Program-made: the position numbers and the translations under genes | The notes under the pieces: model-generated | What the model was told of the DNA's origin: nothing | Seen by the model: only the letters and a program-made list of their open reading frames with translations | Databases searched by the model: none | Shown here: piece after piece, positions 33,300 to 41,572 of the stretch | Layout of the letters: each line of letters begins with the position of its first letter | Numbering within the stretch: position 1 is the first letter of the stretch | Source of the DNA: an uncultured Acetatifactor sp. | GTDB taxonomy: Bacteria > Bacillota > Clostridia > Lachnospirales > Lachnospiraceae | Assembly: GCA_947625475.1 (NCBI GenBank) | Contig: CANQOL010000019.1 | Coordinates: forward strand, 1 to 58,494 | Reading direction: 5' to 3' | DNA: 58,494 bases

Positions 33300-33343
33300 C
33301 TTATATGAACGGGCCGCCATGCAGTGGAGCGTCCCCATATAAG
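33300..33343. repeat. Hairpin element with ACGGG-N5-ATGCAGTGG core (copy 1)
   Basis: Arms CTTATATG (33300-33307) and CATATAAG (33336-33343) enclose ACGGG (33309-33313), five bases, then ATGCAGTGG (33319-33327). The same core with the same spacing is found in the hairpin at 52191-52260. It is in the 5' region of cstA. Confidence 0.55.
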
Positions 33344-33348
33344 CGTAT

Positions 33349-33975
33349 CTAAAGGTTTTCCTGAGAGAAGGGCTTTAGGCCTCTCTCCTTCATCACCTGG
33401 GCAAAGCCCGGTCTTCCGGCTGCCAGATCTTCAAAGGTCTCCATAAAGAGCTTTTTCTTTTCCCTGCCCTGGAGGTTGCTGATGTAGGCTCTCTCCGCCA
33501 GGGACACACAGAAAATATTTCCCCTGGAAAACCCCCGCATGTTCAGCTTGTAGCCTCTCTCAAAATGGAAGCCCCGGATCCTCTTTGCCATCTGACGGTC
33601 CACCGGGCCCGCGCAGACCACCACCACGTTGATGTCGCTGCACATGTGGTTGGGTTCGGGGAGCTCCTGCCCCCTGCGCACCAGCACGGGCTCCATATAG
33701 TCCGTCACAAGACCTTTCGCCTCCTGCAGGGTATCCTCCGTAAATTCCTGGGTTTCCATGAAGATAAGATGCTCATAGGAGCGCAGCTCCCACATATTGA
33801 CTTCCCGAACCAGCACGTACTTTTCCTTGTGCATATAAAAAAGCCCGTAAGCGGGATACTCCTTCTCCCCGATGCGGTATGGTACATAGAGATTAAAGGT
33901 GCCTGCATACTTTAGGAGCAGATGATCCAAATACTCTGCCGTGCTGGGGACGCGGTCCCCGGGAACAATATCCAT
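33349..33975 (-). CDS. Protein of unknown function upstream of cstA
   Basis: A 208-residue soluble protein. I do not recognise the family. Features are a basic middle, a hydrophobic strand SDINVVVVCAG near 115-125, and a helical, basic C-terminus (REKKKLFMETFEDLAA). The pattern of alternating strands and helices suggests an alpha/beta fold. It is transcribed before cstA on the same strand, but the palindromic element and about 100 bases lie between them. Coding quality is high, so it is a real gene. Confidence 0.65.
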   Translation of the reverse strand: MDIVPGDRVPSTAEYLDHLLLKYAGTFNLYVPYRIGEKEYPAYGLFYMHKEKYVLVREVNMWELRSYEHLIFMETQEFTEDTLQEAKGLVTDYMEPVLVRRGQELPEPNHMCSDINVVVVCAGPVDRQMAKRIRGFHFERGYKLNMRGFSRGNIFCVSLAERAYISNLQGREKKKLFMETFEDLAAGRPGFAQVMKERGLKPFSQENL

Positions 33976-34110
33976 TCGCTACCTCTGAATATGTAATAAC
34001 AGGATTGGCTGCCGCTTCATCCGGTGAAAATATCACAGCTTTACCACTTTAACCTACTGTATCACAGTTTTTCCCAAAAATCCATAGCAAATTAAGAAAT
34101 CTTTTATAAT

Positions 34111-35031
34111 TTATTCCAAAATCTTTAATAAATGCACAAAATACTCCGGAAGAGGCGCATTGACCTCCATATATTTCCCTGTGTCCGGATGGATAAACCC
34201 CAAAATCCCCGCGTGAAGGGTCTGACCATCCAGGTGAAAGGGGCTCTTCCCTCCCCCGTAGACCGGATCCCCCAGCAGAGGGTGGCCCAGGGAGGCCATA
34301 TGCACCCGGATCTGATGGGTGCGGCCGGTCTCCAGCCGGCACTCAATATAAGTATATTCCCGAAAGCGCTCCAGGACCCGGTAGTGGGTCACCGCCTCCC
34401 TGGCTCCCCGGGTTCCCTTGGGGAATACGGCCATGCGCTTCCGGTCCCTGGGATCCCGCGCCAGAGGGCCGTCCACCGTACCCTCATCCCGAGGAAGCAC
34501 GCCCCGGCAGACGGCGTAATAGAGCCGACGGATGCTGTGGGCCTTCAGCTGCGCCGCAATGGCGCTGTGAGCCCGGTCGTTTTTGCACACCAGCAGGGAG
34601 CCTGTGGTATCCCTGTCGATCCGATGGACGATCCCCGGCCGCAGCACCCCGTTGATGCCGGAGAGCTCTCCCCGGCAGTGATACAACAGAGCGTTGACCA
34701 GAGTGCCGCTGTAATGCCCCGGCGCCGGGTGCACCACCATGCCCTTTGGCTTGTTGACAACCAGCAGGGAGGCGTCCTCATACAGAATGTCCAGGGGAAT
34801 ATTTTCCGGCTGGATCAGAGGCTCCCGGGAGGGAGGCAGATACAGACAAAGCTCATCATCCTCAGACACCTGGAAGCTGCCCTTCACAGGCCGCCCCTCC
34901 ACCAGCACCCGCCCCTCTCCGATGAGCTTCTGAATATAGCTTCGGGACAGGGAATCCATCAGCAGGCTCAGGCATTTATCCGCCCTCTCCCCCTCCAGTT
35001 CCTCCGGCACCCGGAAACGGTATTCCTCCAT
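34111..35031 (-). CDS. RluD-like large-subunit rRNA pseudouridine synthase
   Basis: A 306-residue enzyme with an S4 domain (about 10-70) and a RluA/RluD catalytic domain. The catalytic motif is HRIDRDTTG, with later RLETGRTHQIRVHM and GDPVYGG. In Clostridia the gene directly after lspA is usually RluD-like, as here, with 9 bases between them. The targets are probably uridines of 23S helix 69, but this is inferred from family. Confidence 0.93.
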   Translation of the reverse strand: MEEYRFRVPEELEGERADKCLSLLMDSLSRSYIQKLIGEGRVLVEGRPVKGSFQVSEDDELCLYLPPSREPLIQPENIPLDILYEDASLLVVNKPKGMVVHPAPGHYSGTLVNALLYHCRGELSGINGVLRPGIVHRIDRDTTGSLLVCKNDRAHSAIAAQLKAHSIRRLYYAVCRGVLPRDEGTVDGPLARDPRDRKRMAVFPKGTRGAREAVTHYRVLERFREYTYIECRLETGRTHQIRVHMASLGHPLLGDPVYGGGKSPFHLDGQTLHAGILGFIHPDTGKYMEVNAPLPEYFVHLLKILE

Positions 35032-35040
35032 GAAAGCCTC

Positions 35041-35565
35041 CTATTTTTTCCTCCCGGCCAGGCCCACGGCCTCCCAGTCCTCATCCCCAAAGACAAACAG
35101 AAAGAGGATGACCAGGCCGATGGCGGCGCAGACCACATAGGAATCCGCCACATTGAAAACGGGATAGTCGATCAGCACAAAATAGATGAAATCCACCACA
35201 TAGCCACCCCGCCAGCGGTCGATCAGGTTGCCCATCCCTCCCGCCAGAATCAGGGACACCAGAAAGTGGATCCAAAGAAACTTCCTGCCTCTGGGAAGAC
35301 GCATAAGCCAGACAATCAGCAGCACCATGCACACCGCTCCCGCGATCAGCAGCGGGATCCGCTGTCCCTGAAAAATGCCGAAGGCAGCGCCTCTGTTCTC
35401 CAGATAACTAAACTCCAGCACCCCGTCTATGAGCACAAAGGGCTCCTGCCCCTTCAGATGGGTCACGGCAAGGGTCTTGGTGAATCTGTCAAACCACAGA
35501 AGCGCCAGGACAAAAAGGGCGTCCGCCCCCAAAATCAGCAGCCTTTTTTTAAGATCCTGTTTCAT
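35041..35565 (-). CDS. lspA: Lipoprotein signal peptidase LspA
   Basis: A 174-residue membrane aspartic protease that removes the signal peptide from prolipoproteins. Four membrane helices are visible. The catalytic aspartates lie in GGMGNLIDRW (with VVDF) and FNVADSYV, with ENRGAAFG between helices 1 and 2. I prefer ATG 35565; the ATG four codons upstream falls at the end of a repeat-like sequence (CCGGAATGG) and has no ribosome site. Confidence 0.94.
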   Translation of the reverse strand: MKQDLKKRLLILGADALFVLALLWFDRFTKTLAVTHLKGQEPFVLIDGVLEFSYLENRGAAFGIFQGQRIPLLIAGAVCMVLLIVWLMRLPRGRKFLWIHFLVSLILAGGMGNLIDRWRGGYVVDFIYFVLIDYPVFNVADSYVVCAAIGLVILFLFVFGDEDWEAVGLAGRKK

Positions 35566-35574
35566 CTTCCTCTC

Positions 35575-35596
35575 CATTCCGGCGCAAATCCGCGCT
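35575..35596 (-). repeat. Variant of the 21-base start-proximal repeat
   Basis: CCATTCCGG followed by GCGCAAATCCGCGC, related to the copies at 16900-16920 and 21095-21115, lies between aroB and lspA against the lspA start. The overlap with the stop region of aroB is slight. Confidence 0.45.
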
Positions 35597-36701
35597 ATTC
35601 CTTCCCGGCCGCCTCGTCAAAGAGGATCTCCCGGACGGCGGCCAGAATCTCTTCGTCCGTCACAGTCCTGTCCACGAAGGCGTCCCCGATCCGGTTTAAG
35701 AGGACAAATTTCACGGTGCCGTTTTGTGCCTTCTTGTCGGATTTGGTAATCTGCAGGATCTCACTGGGATCCACATTTTCCACAGAGATTGGCAGATAGA
35801 AGGGCACAAACATATCACGGATCTCATAATATTCCTCCATAGAGATCAGATTTCTCTTCCAGGAGATGAAGGAGGCCGCCACCGCTCCCAGGGCCACGCA
35901 CTCCCCGTGCATCAGCTCGAAATGCTTCGCCTTCTCGATGGCGTGCCCGATGGTATGGCCGAAATTGAGCAGGGCGCGTTCCCCCTGCTCCAGGGGATCC
36001 TTCTCCACCACCGCTTTCTTGATGGAGCAGCTGCGGTAGATCATTTCCTCCAGCACCTCCGGGTCACGCTCGCAGATCTCGTACATGTGATCGATGAGCC
36101 AGGTGTAGAATTTGACGTCCTTAATCAGCCCGTGCTTCATCACCTCCGCAAAGCCCTCGAAATAATGCCGGCTCTCCAGGGTGGAGAGAAGAGATAAATT
36201 GATGTACACCAGACGGGGCATCTTGAAGGCTCCCACCATGTTCTTGTAGCCGTCAAAGTCCACCCCCGTCTTGCCGCCGATGCTGCTGTCATTCTGGGCC
36301 AGCAGCGTGGTGGGCACCTGGATATAGTCGATCCCCCGCAGATAGGTGGCGGCCGCATACCCGGTCATATCTCCCACCACACCTCCGCCAAGGGCCGCCA
36401 GCACATCCCCTCTCCCGTACCTCTTTTCAATCAGGAAGCGATACAGCTCCTTGATCTGATCCAGGGTCTTGTTTTCCTCCCCCGCCGGGATGGCGTACAC
36501 GTCCACCTGGCCGCACAGGCCCTCCAGGGCCTCCTTTAAGGCCCCGGCGTGCAGTCCCTCCACATGGGTGTCCGTGACGATGCAGACCTTCTTCTCACTC
36601 CCCAGAAAAGGGGCGAACTCCTTAGGGGCTTCCTGAAAATCTTTTGAAATCACAATCTCATAGCAGGGCTTGTCCTGATAAAAAATGGGCAGTCTGCGCA
36701 T
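35595..36701 (-). CDS. aroB: 3-dehydroquinate synthase AroB
   Basis: A 368-residue NAD-dependent enzyme that makes 3-dehydroquinate, the second step of the shikimate pathway. The NAD-binding and active-site motifs are clear: GGGVVGDMTGYAAATYLRG, PTTLLAQNDSSIGGKTG, and the zinc ligands in EVMKHG, NFGHTIGHA and HGECV. AGGAGG precedes ATG 36701. It is alone among shikimate genes here and is followed by lspA after about 30 bases. Confidence 0.97.
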   Translation of the reverse strand: MRRLPIFYQDKPCYEIVISKDFQEAPKEFAPFLGSEKKVCIVTDTHVEGLHAGALKEALEGLCGQVDVYAIPAGEENKTLDQIKELYRFLIEKRYGRGDVLAALGGGVVGDMTGYAAATYLRGIDYIQVPTTLLAQNDSSIGGKTGVDFDGYKNMVGAFKMPRLVYINLSLLSTLESRHYFEGFAEVMKHGLIKDVKFYTWLIDHMYEICERDPEVLEEMIYRSCSIKKAVVEKDPLEQGERALLNFGHTIGHAIEKAKHFELMHGECVALGAVAASFISWKRNLISMEEYYEIRDMFVPFYLPISVENVDPSEILQITKSDKKAQNGTVKFVLLNRIGDAFVDRTVTDEEILAAVREILFDEAAGKE

Positions 36702-36777
36702 ACTCTCCCTCCTTTTGCCTGCGGCGCCCGCAATCCGCGCCGGCGGCCAGGTTCACATAAAAAATCCGCCCCACAAA

Positions 36778-36816
36778 AAACTTCCCGAAGCCAGGGGCGC
36801 CGGCGTCGGGAAGTTT
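36778..36816 (-). terminator. Terminator after sepF
   Basis: Arms 36778-36788 and 36806-36816 (11-base stem AAACTTCCCGA with its complement). On the minus strand it is followed by a T-run opposite AAAAAA at 36775-36780. It ends the division block and lies upstream of aroB. Confidence 0.78.
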
Positions 36817-36825
36817 CAGCTTGGC

Positions 36826-37353
36826 CTACAGATCCGTATTGAGCGGCGAGTCAAAGGCGCCGCCGAAAATATCCTGAAAATCTCCGGACACATCCACGCT
36901 CGCCGGTGTGATGATAAAGATATAGTGGGAAATCTTCTGCAGATTCCCCGAGATGGCGAAGCAGGAGCCGGAGGTAAAGTCAATGATCCTCTGGGCGATA
37001 TCCACGTCAAGCCCCTCCAGATTCAGCACCACCGTGCGGTTGGCCAGCAGGGTCTCCGTGATCTCTCTGGCGTCCTCGATGGAGGTGGGCTTGATAACGC
37101 ATACCTCCATGCCGGAGCCGTTGCTCATCTTCCGGGTGGTGGGCTGACGCATCTGCGTAATCTTGGAGGGCTGGGACTTCTTGGCAGGCTTGTCCTCCCC
37201 ACCGTCAGAGACATCCTTTCCTAAGAGAGACTTTTTGGGGGCGGAGGCAGGAGCCGCATCCGTGTCCTCATCCTCCAGGTAATCGTCGTCGTAATAGCCG
37301 TCGTCCTCGTCGTTCAGCTTCATATAATTCAAAAACTTGTCCATCACACTCAT
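36826..37353 (-). CDS. sepF: Cell division protein SepF
   Basis: A 175-residue protein that bundles FtsZ and anchors it to the membrane. It has an amphipathic N-terminal helix (MSVMDKFLNYMKLN), a disordered acidic and Lys-rich linker (about 15-85), and the SepF domain with VVLNLEGLDVDIAQRIIDFTSG. ATG 37353 has AAGGAG 10 bases upstream. It begins 17 bases after yggS, the standard neighbour. Confidence 0.95.
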   Translation of the reverse strand: MSVMDKFLNYMKLNDEDDGYYDDDYLEDEDTDAAPASAPKKSLLGKDVSDGGEDKPAKKSQPSKITQMRQPTTRKMSNGSGMEVCVIKPTSIEDAREITETLLANRTVVLNLEGLDVDIAQRIIDFTSGSCFAISGNLQKISHYIFIITPASVDVSGDFQDIFGGAFDSPLNTDL

Positions 37354-37370
37354 AGTCCGGTCTCTCCTTA

Positions 37371-38096
37371 TCACTTGTCACTGCTGGGAACGCAGTCTGC
37401 CGCAGGAGGATATTTCCGCTCTCCGAAAATGCCCGTTCCCACGCGCACATAATCCGCGCCCTCCTCCACGGCCACCTCGAAGTCCCCGGTCATACCCATA
37501 GACAAATACTCCATATCAACATTATCGACGTTTTTGTTTCGTATGTCAACAGCTAATTGCTGAAGAATAACAAAATATGGACGATTTTCTTCAGGATCTT
37601 CTACATATGGTGCCACAGTCATCAAACCTTTGACACGAATCCCCGGCAGTCGTGCGATCTGCTCCACCAATTCCAGGGTTTCCCGGCAGGAGCTTCCGAA
37701 TTTGGATGCCTCCTGGGCTGCATTGACCTCCACCAGGATATTTACAAGAAGCTGCCTCTTTACCGCCTCCCGGCTGATCTCCTGGGCCAGCCGCAGGGAA
37801 TCCACGCTGTGGATCAGATACGCCTTGTCAACCACATATTTCACCTTGTTGCGCTGGAGATGCCCGATCATATGCCAGCGGATGTCCTTCGGCATGGCCT
37901 CCCATTTCTCCACCAGCTCCTGGACACGGTTCTCCCCGAAATCCCGGATCCCGGCCTGATATGCCTCCTGAAGCATGGGAAGGGGCTTCGTCTTGCTCAC
38001 CGCGATAAGCCGGGGCTCTTTTTCAGGGAAGCGCCCCCGGGCCGATGCCCGGCGGATGCGCTCCCGGATATCTCTGATATTTTCTGTGACCGACAT
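37371..38096 (-). CDS. yggS: PLP homeostasis protein YggS/YlmE
   Basis: A 241-residue protein that holds pyridoxal phosphate and keeps the free pool balanced. The PLP lysine is in AVSKTKP. Other landmarks are FGENRVQEL, WHMIGHLQRNK and LSMGMTGDFEVA. It lies in the order HlyD-like gene-yggS-sepF, typical of Clostridia. GGAGGAGG precedes ATG 38096. Confidence 0.95.
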   Translation of the reverse strand: MSVTENIRDIRERIRRASARGRFPEKEPRLIAVSKTKPLPMLQEAYQAGIRDFGENRVQELVEKWEAMPKDIRWHMIGHLQRNKVKYVVDKAYLIHSVDSLRLAQEISREAVKRQLLVNILVEVNAAQEASKFGSSCRETLELVEQIARLPGIRVKGLMTVAPYVEDPEENRPYFVILQQLAVDIRNKNVDNVDMEYLSMGMTGDFEVAVEEGADYVRVGTGIFGERKYPPAADCVPSSDK

Positions 38097-38116
38097 GGGC
38101 CTCCTCCTCCAAAAAG

Positions 38117-39532
38117 CTAATAAAGCAGCTGGGCGTCGCTGACCGTCTGAGCGTCCAGCACGATATAGTCATATACATTCAGCCCGTACTGGGTGTTGGA
38201 TTTCACGATGGAGTACTCCTCGTTCCGGTACAGGATCTTGATCTGGCGGAAATCCGCGTAGCCCTTGTTCATGTTGTACACTCCGGTCAGGCTGCCCTTG
38301 CGGCTCACCGTGTAGCGCTCCTGGGTGCCGGGCATGAGCAGATTGTCCCCGATGCGCAGCACGGAGGTGTCCAGGTAATACTCCTTGGCCTCCTGGTCAT
38401 AATTGTAAATCTGAGTCTGGACAAATTCACTGTAGACGGTCCCGTCCTCCTTGTAGCTTTCCCGGATTACGCCGTCCTCTCCCCCGTCCTCTCCGCTCTT
38501 GGTAAGGAACTGCTCCGGCACCAGGAAGAACTCCACGTCCGCGATGGCGCTGTTGGGAATCTTCAGCCCCACCTCTTCATGCAAAAGCAGCTCGATATCC
38601 ACAAACCGATCCGAGGCGAAGGTGATCATAGAATTATTGAAGGAAAGCTGCAGATAGGGATCCCCGTCGGCGCCGTGGATCAGCTTGGCCTGGGCCCAGG
38701 ACTGATACTGATTTTTCAGGAAACGCACGTCGATGTATTCCTCCGCCTCCAGCTCCCGGCCCATCTCCTCCTCTATCGGGACCACGATAGACCAGTTCTC
38801 GTCGGTGGAGAGCTTGTACACCGGATCCCCCTGGGTGATCAGCTCCCGTCCCACCAGCTGGGTCTTCTCATAGTCCTTGTCCTCAAACATCTCTTCCGTG
38901 ACCGCCTCGGGCGTCAGATCCTCGTAGCCGTCCAGCCAATAGGTGACAATCCCCGTGTCCTCGGAGGTGCAGAAGTTCACCATGTCCAACAGGCCGTTTT
39001 CCCCGTACACATCCCCGATGCTGGCAATTATGTTGGTGTTGGCGAGCTTTAACACGGAGCCCTTCACGGCGTACTTGAAACTGTAGGTGGAGGAAAAGGC
39101 AGTGGGATCAAAATCGTGCATAAAGCCCACGATTTCGCTCCGCAGCTGTGCCAGGTCGCTGTCGCTCAAAGTGGTTTCGTCCATGCTCTCGTTCTGCAGG
39201 TACTCGTTGAGCCTTCCCGTCTCATCCACCGTGTACACCAGATCCCCCAGCGCCACGCGCTCCCCCTCCCGGGCATAGTAGTTCACATAGCCCGCATGCT
39301 GGGCGTTCACCACCTTCTCCTGGCGGATTGCGATCCCCCGGTAGGTATAATTCACCGCCAGAGAGCCCTCCTGCACCTCGTAGGGCGTGATCTTTTCCGT
39401 GCGGAAGGACATAATCACACAGATCAGTATGTACACAAAGACGGCGGCAAAGATCACCATGCCGATATTGAGGTTCAACGGTCTTCTGTATTTGGATAGT
39501 TGAATGGGTTGATCGCTTCTTCCCTTGGCCAC
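38117..39532 (-). CDS. HlyD-like single-pass membrane protein of the division block
   Basis: A 471-residue protein with a basic cytoplasmic N-terminus, one membrane helix (about 23-43), and an extracellular part that begins with a biotinyl-lipoyl-like hairpin (GSLAVNYTYRGIAIRQEKV ... GEGERVALGDLVYTVD). Annotators often call this type a HlyD-family adaptor. There is no ABC transporter partner here. Its place directly before yggS and sepF suggests a role linked to division or envelope, which is inference. It starts with GTG 39532 after GGAGGATATTAA. Confidence 0.72.
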   Translation of the reverse strand: MAKGRSDQPIQLSKYRRPLNLNIGMVIFAAVFVYILICVIMSFRTEKITPYEVQEGSLAVNYTYRGIAIRQEKVVNAQHAGYVNYYAREGERVALGDLVYTVDETGRLNEYLQNESMDETTLSDSDLAQLRSEIVGFMHDFDPTAFSSTYSFKYAVKGSVLKLANTNIIASIGDVYGENGLLDMVNFCTSEDTGIVTYWLDGYEDLTPEAVTEEMFEDKDYEKTQLVGRELITQGDPVYKLSTDENWSIVVPIEEEMGRELEAEEYIDVRFLKNQYQSWAQAKLIHGADGDPYLQLSFNNSMITFASDRFVDIELLLHEEVGLKIPNSAIADVEFFLVPEQFLTKSGEDGGEDGVIRESYKEDGTVYSEFVQTQIYNYDQEAKEYYLDTSVLRIGDNLLMPGTQERYTVSRKGSLTGVYNMNKGYADFRQIKILYRNEEYSIVKSNTQYGLNVYDYIVLDAQTVSDAQLLY

Positions 39533-39597
39533 TTAATATCCTCCGAGCCGCGCCCCGTCCCGAAAAAGGGACGGCAGACATCTCTAAACTGCAACCA

Positions 39598-39626
39598 GAA
39601 AAGCCCCGGCACACTCCGAGGCTTTG
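39598..39626 (-). terminator. Terminator after the P-loop gene
   Basis: On the minus strand AAAGCCTCGG and CCGGGGCTTTT form a stem with one wobble and a 6-base loop. It separates the shape block from the HlyD-like-yggS-sepF block. Confidence 0.6.
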
Positions 39627-39643
39627 TCATGGCTTCCAACACT

Positions 39644-40063
39644 TTACAGTGAGATCAGGATGTACTTTTTCAGTGCCTCCGGCAGGTCCTGCTCGTCCAT
39701 GGAAACGCTGAGAACAAAGTCAACGTTCCTGGCGGCGCCGATCTTGTCCAGCTTCTCGATCACAGGAGTGATATCCTGGCCCTCCAGGCAAGCGATCTTC
39801 AGGAAGCTGTCCAGATAAATCTGCTGCAGGTCGTGATCCTGAGAGAGGATCCCGCTGATGAAACCTACAAACTCGCTTGCGCTCTCTATCATGCACTGGG
39901 ATACGTCGATCAGACGGACCCTGTTGTTTAATTCATACATATGCTTGGTGCTCTTGTCCAGGTAGACGATGCTGCCGGTGACAGTCTTTACTTCTCTGTT
40001 CACTTTATCCAATAACTGTTTTGTCTTGCCCTTTCCTTTTCTGCCTACAATTAATTGAACCAT
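39644..40063 (-). CDS. Small P-loop protein, function unknown
   Basis: A 139-residue protein with a Walker A loop GRKGKGKTK at the N-terminus. No clear Walker B or arginine finger is visible. Such proteins are sometimes labelled twitching motility or PilT-like, but the similarity is limited to the loop. The rest is alpha/beta with segments such as VYLDKSTKHMYELN and PEALKKYILISL. A strong promoter sits upstream and a terminator downstream, between the DacF-like gene and the HlyD-like gene. Role unknown. Confidence 0.68.
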   Translation of the reverse strand: MVQLIVGRKGKGKTKQLLDKVNREVKTVTGSIVYLDKSTKHMYELNNRVRLIDVSQCMIESASEFVGFISGILSQDHDLQQIYLDSFLKIACLEGQDITPVIEKLDKIGAARNVDFVLSVSMDEQDLPEALKKYILISL

Positions 40064-40121
40064 CGGTAACCCTCCTATTGTAAATTGATGGGGATCTGAC
40101 TGATATCCCTGCTCTGCCTCT

Positions 40122-40150
40122 ATTATAATTTATGTGAGGTCAAAAAACAA
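40122..40150 (-). promoter_or_regulatory. Promoter of the P-loop gene
   Basis: On the minus strand TTGTTT (40150-40145), 17 bases, TATAAT (40127-40122). It is located just past the stop of the preceding DacF-like gene. Confidence 0.7.
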
Positions 40151-40153
40151 CTA

Positions 40154-41170
40154 CTATTTCCGTATTTCCTCCAACAAATCGATCATGCTCTCATAGACCG
40201 CATCCCGGGATTCCGCTTTCAGGATCACGGAGATGTAGGGAGACCCGCCAAAGTCCCTGGAAAGGAGGATCAGACAGCTCCCCGCCGCCTTGGTGGTTCC
40301 TGTCTTGCCCCCGATGACCGTCACGCTCTCCGGGGCCTTATAGGTCTCCTGGAGGAAAAGATTGGTGTTGCGGGTGGAGAAGGGAACCGCGTTTCCCGCC
40401 CCGTCATAGTAGGTGGTATCGTAGCTCGTCATATGGATGATCTCATTGAACTTCTCATATTGGATGGCCGCGTTGAACATCAGATACAGGTCGTAGGCCG
40501 TGGTGTAGTGATCCTCCGCGGTGAGGCCGTGAGGATTGACGAAATGGGTGTTGGTGGCTCCCAGGGCGGTGGCCTCCCGGTTCATCATCTCCACAAACTC
40601 ATCCACACTCCCGCCCACGTTCTCCGCGACCATCATGGCCACGTCGTTGGCGGAGTACATCAGAAGCAGGTGCAGGGCCTGGTCCAGCGTCATCCTATCC
40701 CCCGCCTTGATCCCCGCCAGCTGCGCTCCGGACTCGGTGATCTTCACCGCGTCCGTGGCAGTGAGCATCTGCTCCATGCTTCCGTATTTTAAGGCCACCA
40801 GGGCCGTCATAATCTTGGTCAGGGAGGCGGGATTGAGCCTCTCATGGGCGTTCTTTGAGTACAGCACCCGGCAGCTGTTCAAATCGCAGAGCACAGCCGC
40901 CTCGGCCTTCGACATGTCCACCTCTTCCCCCAGCTGGTCGGACACCACGATACAGAGATCCTTCGCAAAGGGCTCCCCGCGGCTCTCATCCTCCTTGCTG
41001 ATCACATTGAAGCCGCTCACCTCGGAATCCGGATTGTAGGCCATGTCATAGGAGACGCCGCCGCAGCCGGTCAGAGACAGGAGGCACAGAGCGAAGGCGG
41101 CTCCAAGGCCCGGGAGCCTTTTCCGTATGCAGTTTCCCCTTCCATGGGTTTCTCTACTTGTACATTTCAC
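40154..41170 (-). CDS. D-alanyl-D-alanine carboxypeptidase, DacF-like lipoprotein
   Basis: A 338-residue penicillin-binding enzyme of the S11 family that trims the terminal D-alanine of peptidoglycan. The catalytic set is complete: SLTK in PASLTKIMTAL, SAN in YSANDVAMM, KTGT in GGKTGTTK. The N-terminus is a lipoprotein signal with LSLTGC. The start is not clear. GTG 41170 is in frame with AGGAGA upstream and overlaps mgsA by 17 bases; TTG 41179 is an alternative. It follows mgsA in the shape operon. Confidence 0.88.
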   Translation of the reverse strand: MKCTSRETHGRGNCIRKRLPGLGAAFALCLLSLTGCGGVSYDMAYNPDSEVSGFNVISKEDESRGEPFAKDLCIVVSDQLGEEVDMSKAEAAVLCDLNSCRVLYSKNAHERLNPASLTKIMTALVALKYGSMEQMLTATDAVKITESGAQLAGIKAGDRMTLDQALHLLLMYSANDVAMMVAENVGGSVDEFVEMMNREATALGATNTHFVNPHGLTAEDHYTTAYDLYLMFNAAIQYEKFNEIIHMTSYDTTYYDGAGNAVPFSTRNTNLFLQETYKAPESVTVIGGKTGTTKAAGSCLILLSRDFGGSPYISVILKAESRDAVYESMIDLLEEIRK

Positions 41171-41549
41171 GCCACTCAAGGTCTCCTCTGTCCAGAGATT
41201 TAATCAACAGTTCAGCGCTGGCCAGGTTGGTGGCCAGGGGAATATTGTGGATATCGCACAGCTTTACCACATTGTTTACATCCGGCTCATGGGATTTCGG
41301 GGTCAGAGGATCGCGCAGGAAGATCACAAGATCCATCTCGTTGTGCTCGATCTGGGCGCCGATCTGCTGTTCGCCGCCCAGATGGCCCGCCAGAAATTTG
41401 TGTATGTTCAGATTGGTCACTTCCTCCACAAGCCTCCCCGTAGTGCCGGTGGCATACAGTGAGTGCTTATTCAGGATGGCCCGGTAGGCGATACAGAAAT
41501 TCTGCATCAGTTTTTTCTTGGCATCATGTGCAATCAGTGCAATATTCAT
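41154..41549 (-). CDS. mgsA: Methylglyoxal synthase MgsA
   Basis: A 131-residue enzyme that converts dihydroxyacetone phosphate to methylglyoxal and phosphate. Signature stretches are IALIAHDAKK, GTTGRLVEE, AGHLGGEQQIGAQI and FLRDPLTPKSHEPD. It sits between rodA and the carboxypeptidase, an order often seen in Clostridia, with 23 bases after rodA. Confidence 0.96.
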   Translation of the reverse strand: MNIALIAHDAKKKLMQNFCIAYRAILNKHSLYATGTTGRLVEEVTNLNIHKFLAGHLGGEQQIGAQIEHNEMDLVIFLRDPLTPKSHEPDVNNVVKLCDIHNIPLATNLASAELLIKSLDRGDLEWREMYK

Positions 41550-41572
41550 TACCTTCTACCCCACTTGTGTTG

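Noticed and set aside
33976..34110. Promoter for the unknown gene at 33349-33975
   Set aside because: The region is AT-rich and several -10-like hexamers occur, but none has a convincing -35 at the right distance.
39644..40063. PilT twitching-motility ATPase
   Set aside because: Only the Walker A loop is present; the protein is far too short and lacks the Asp box, Walker B and His box of PilT.
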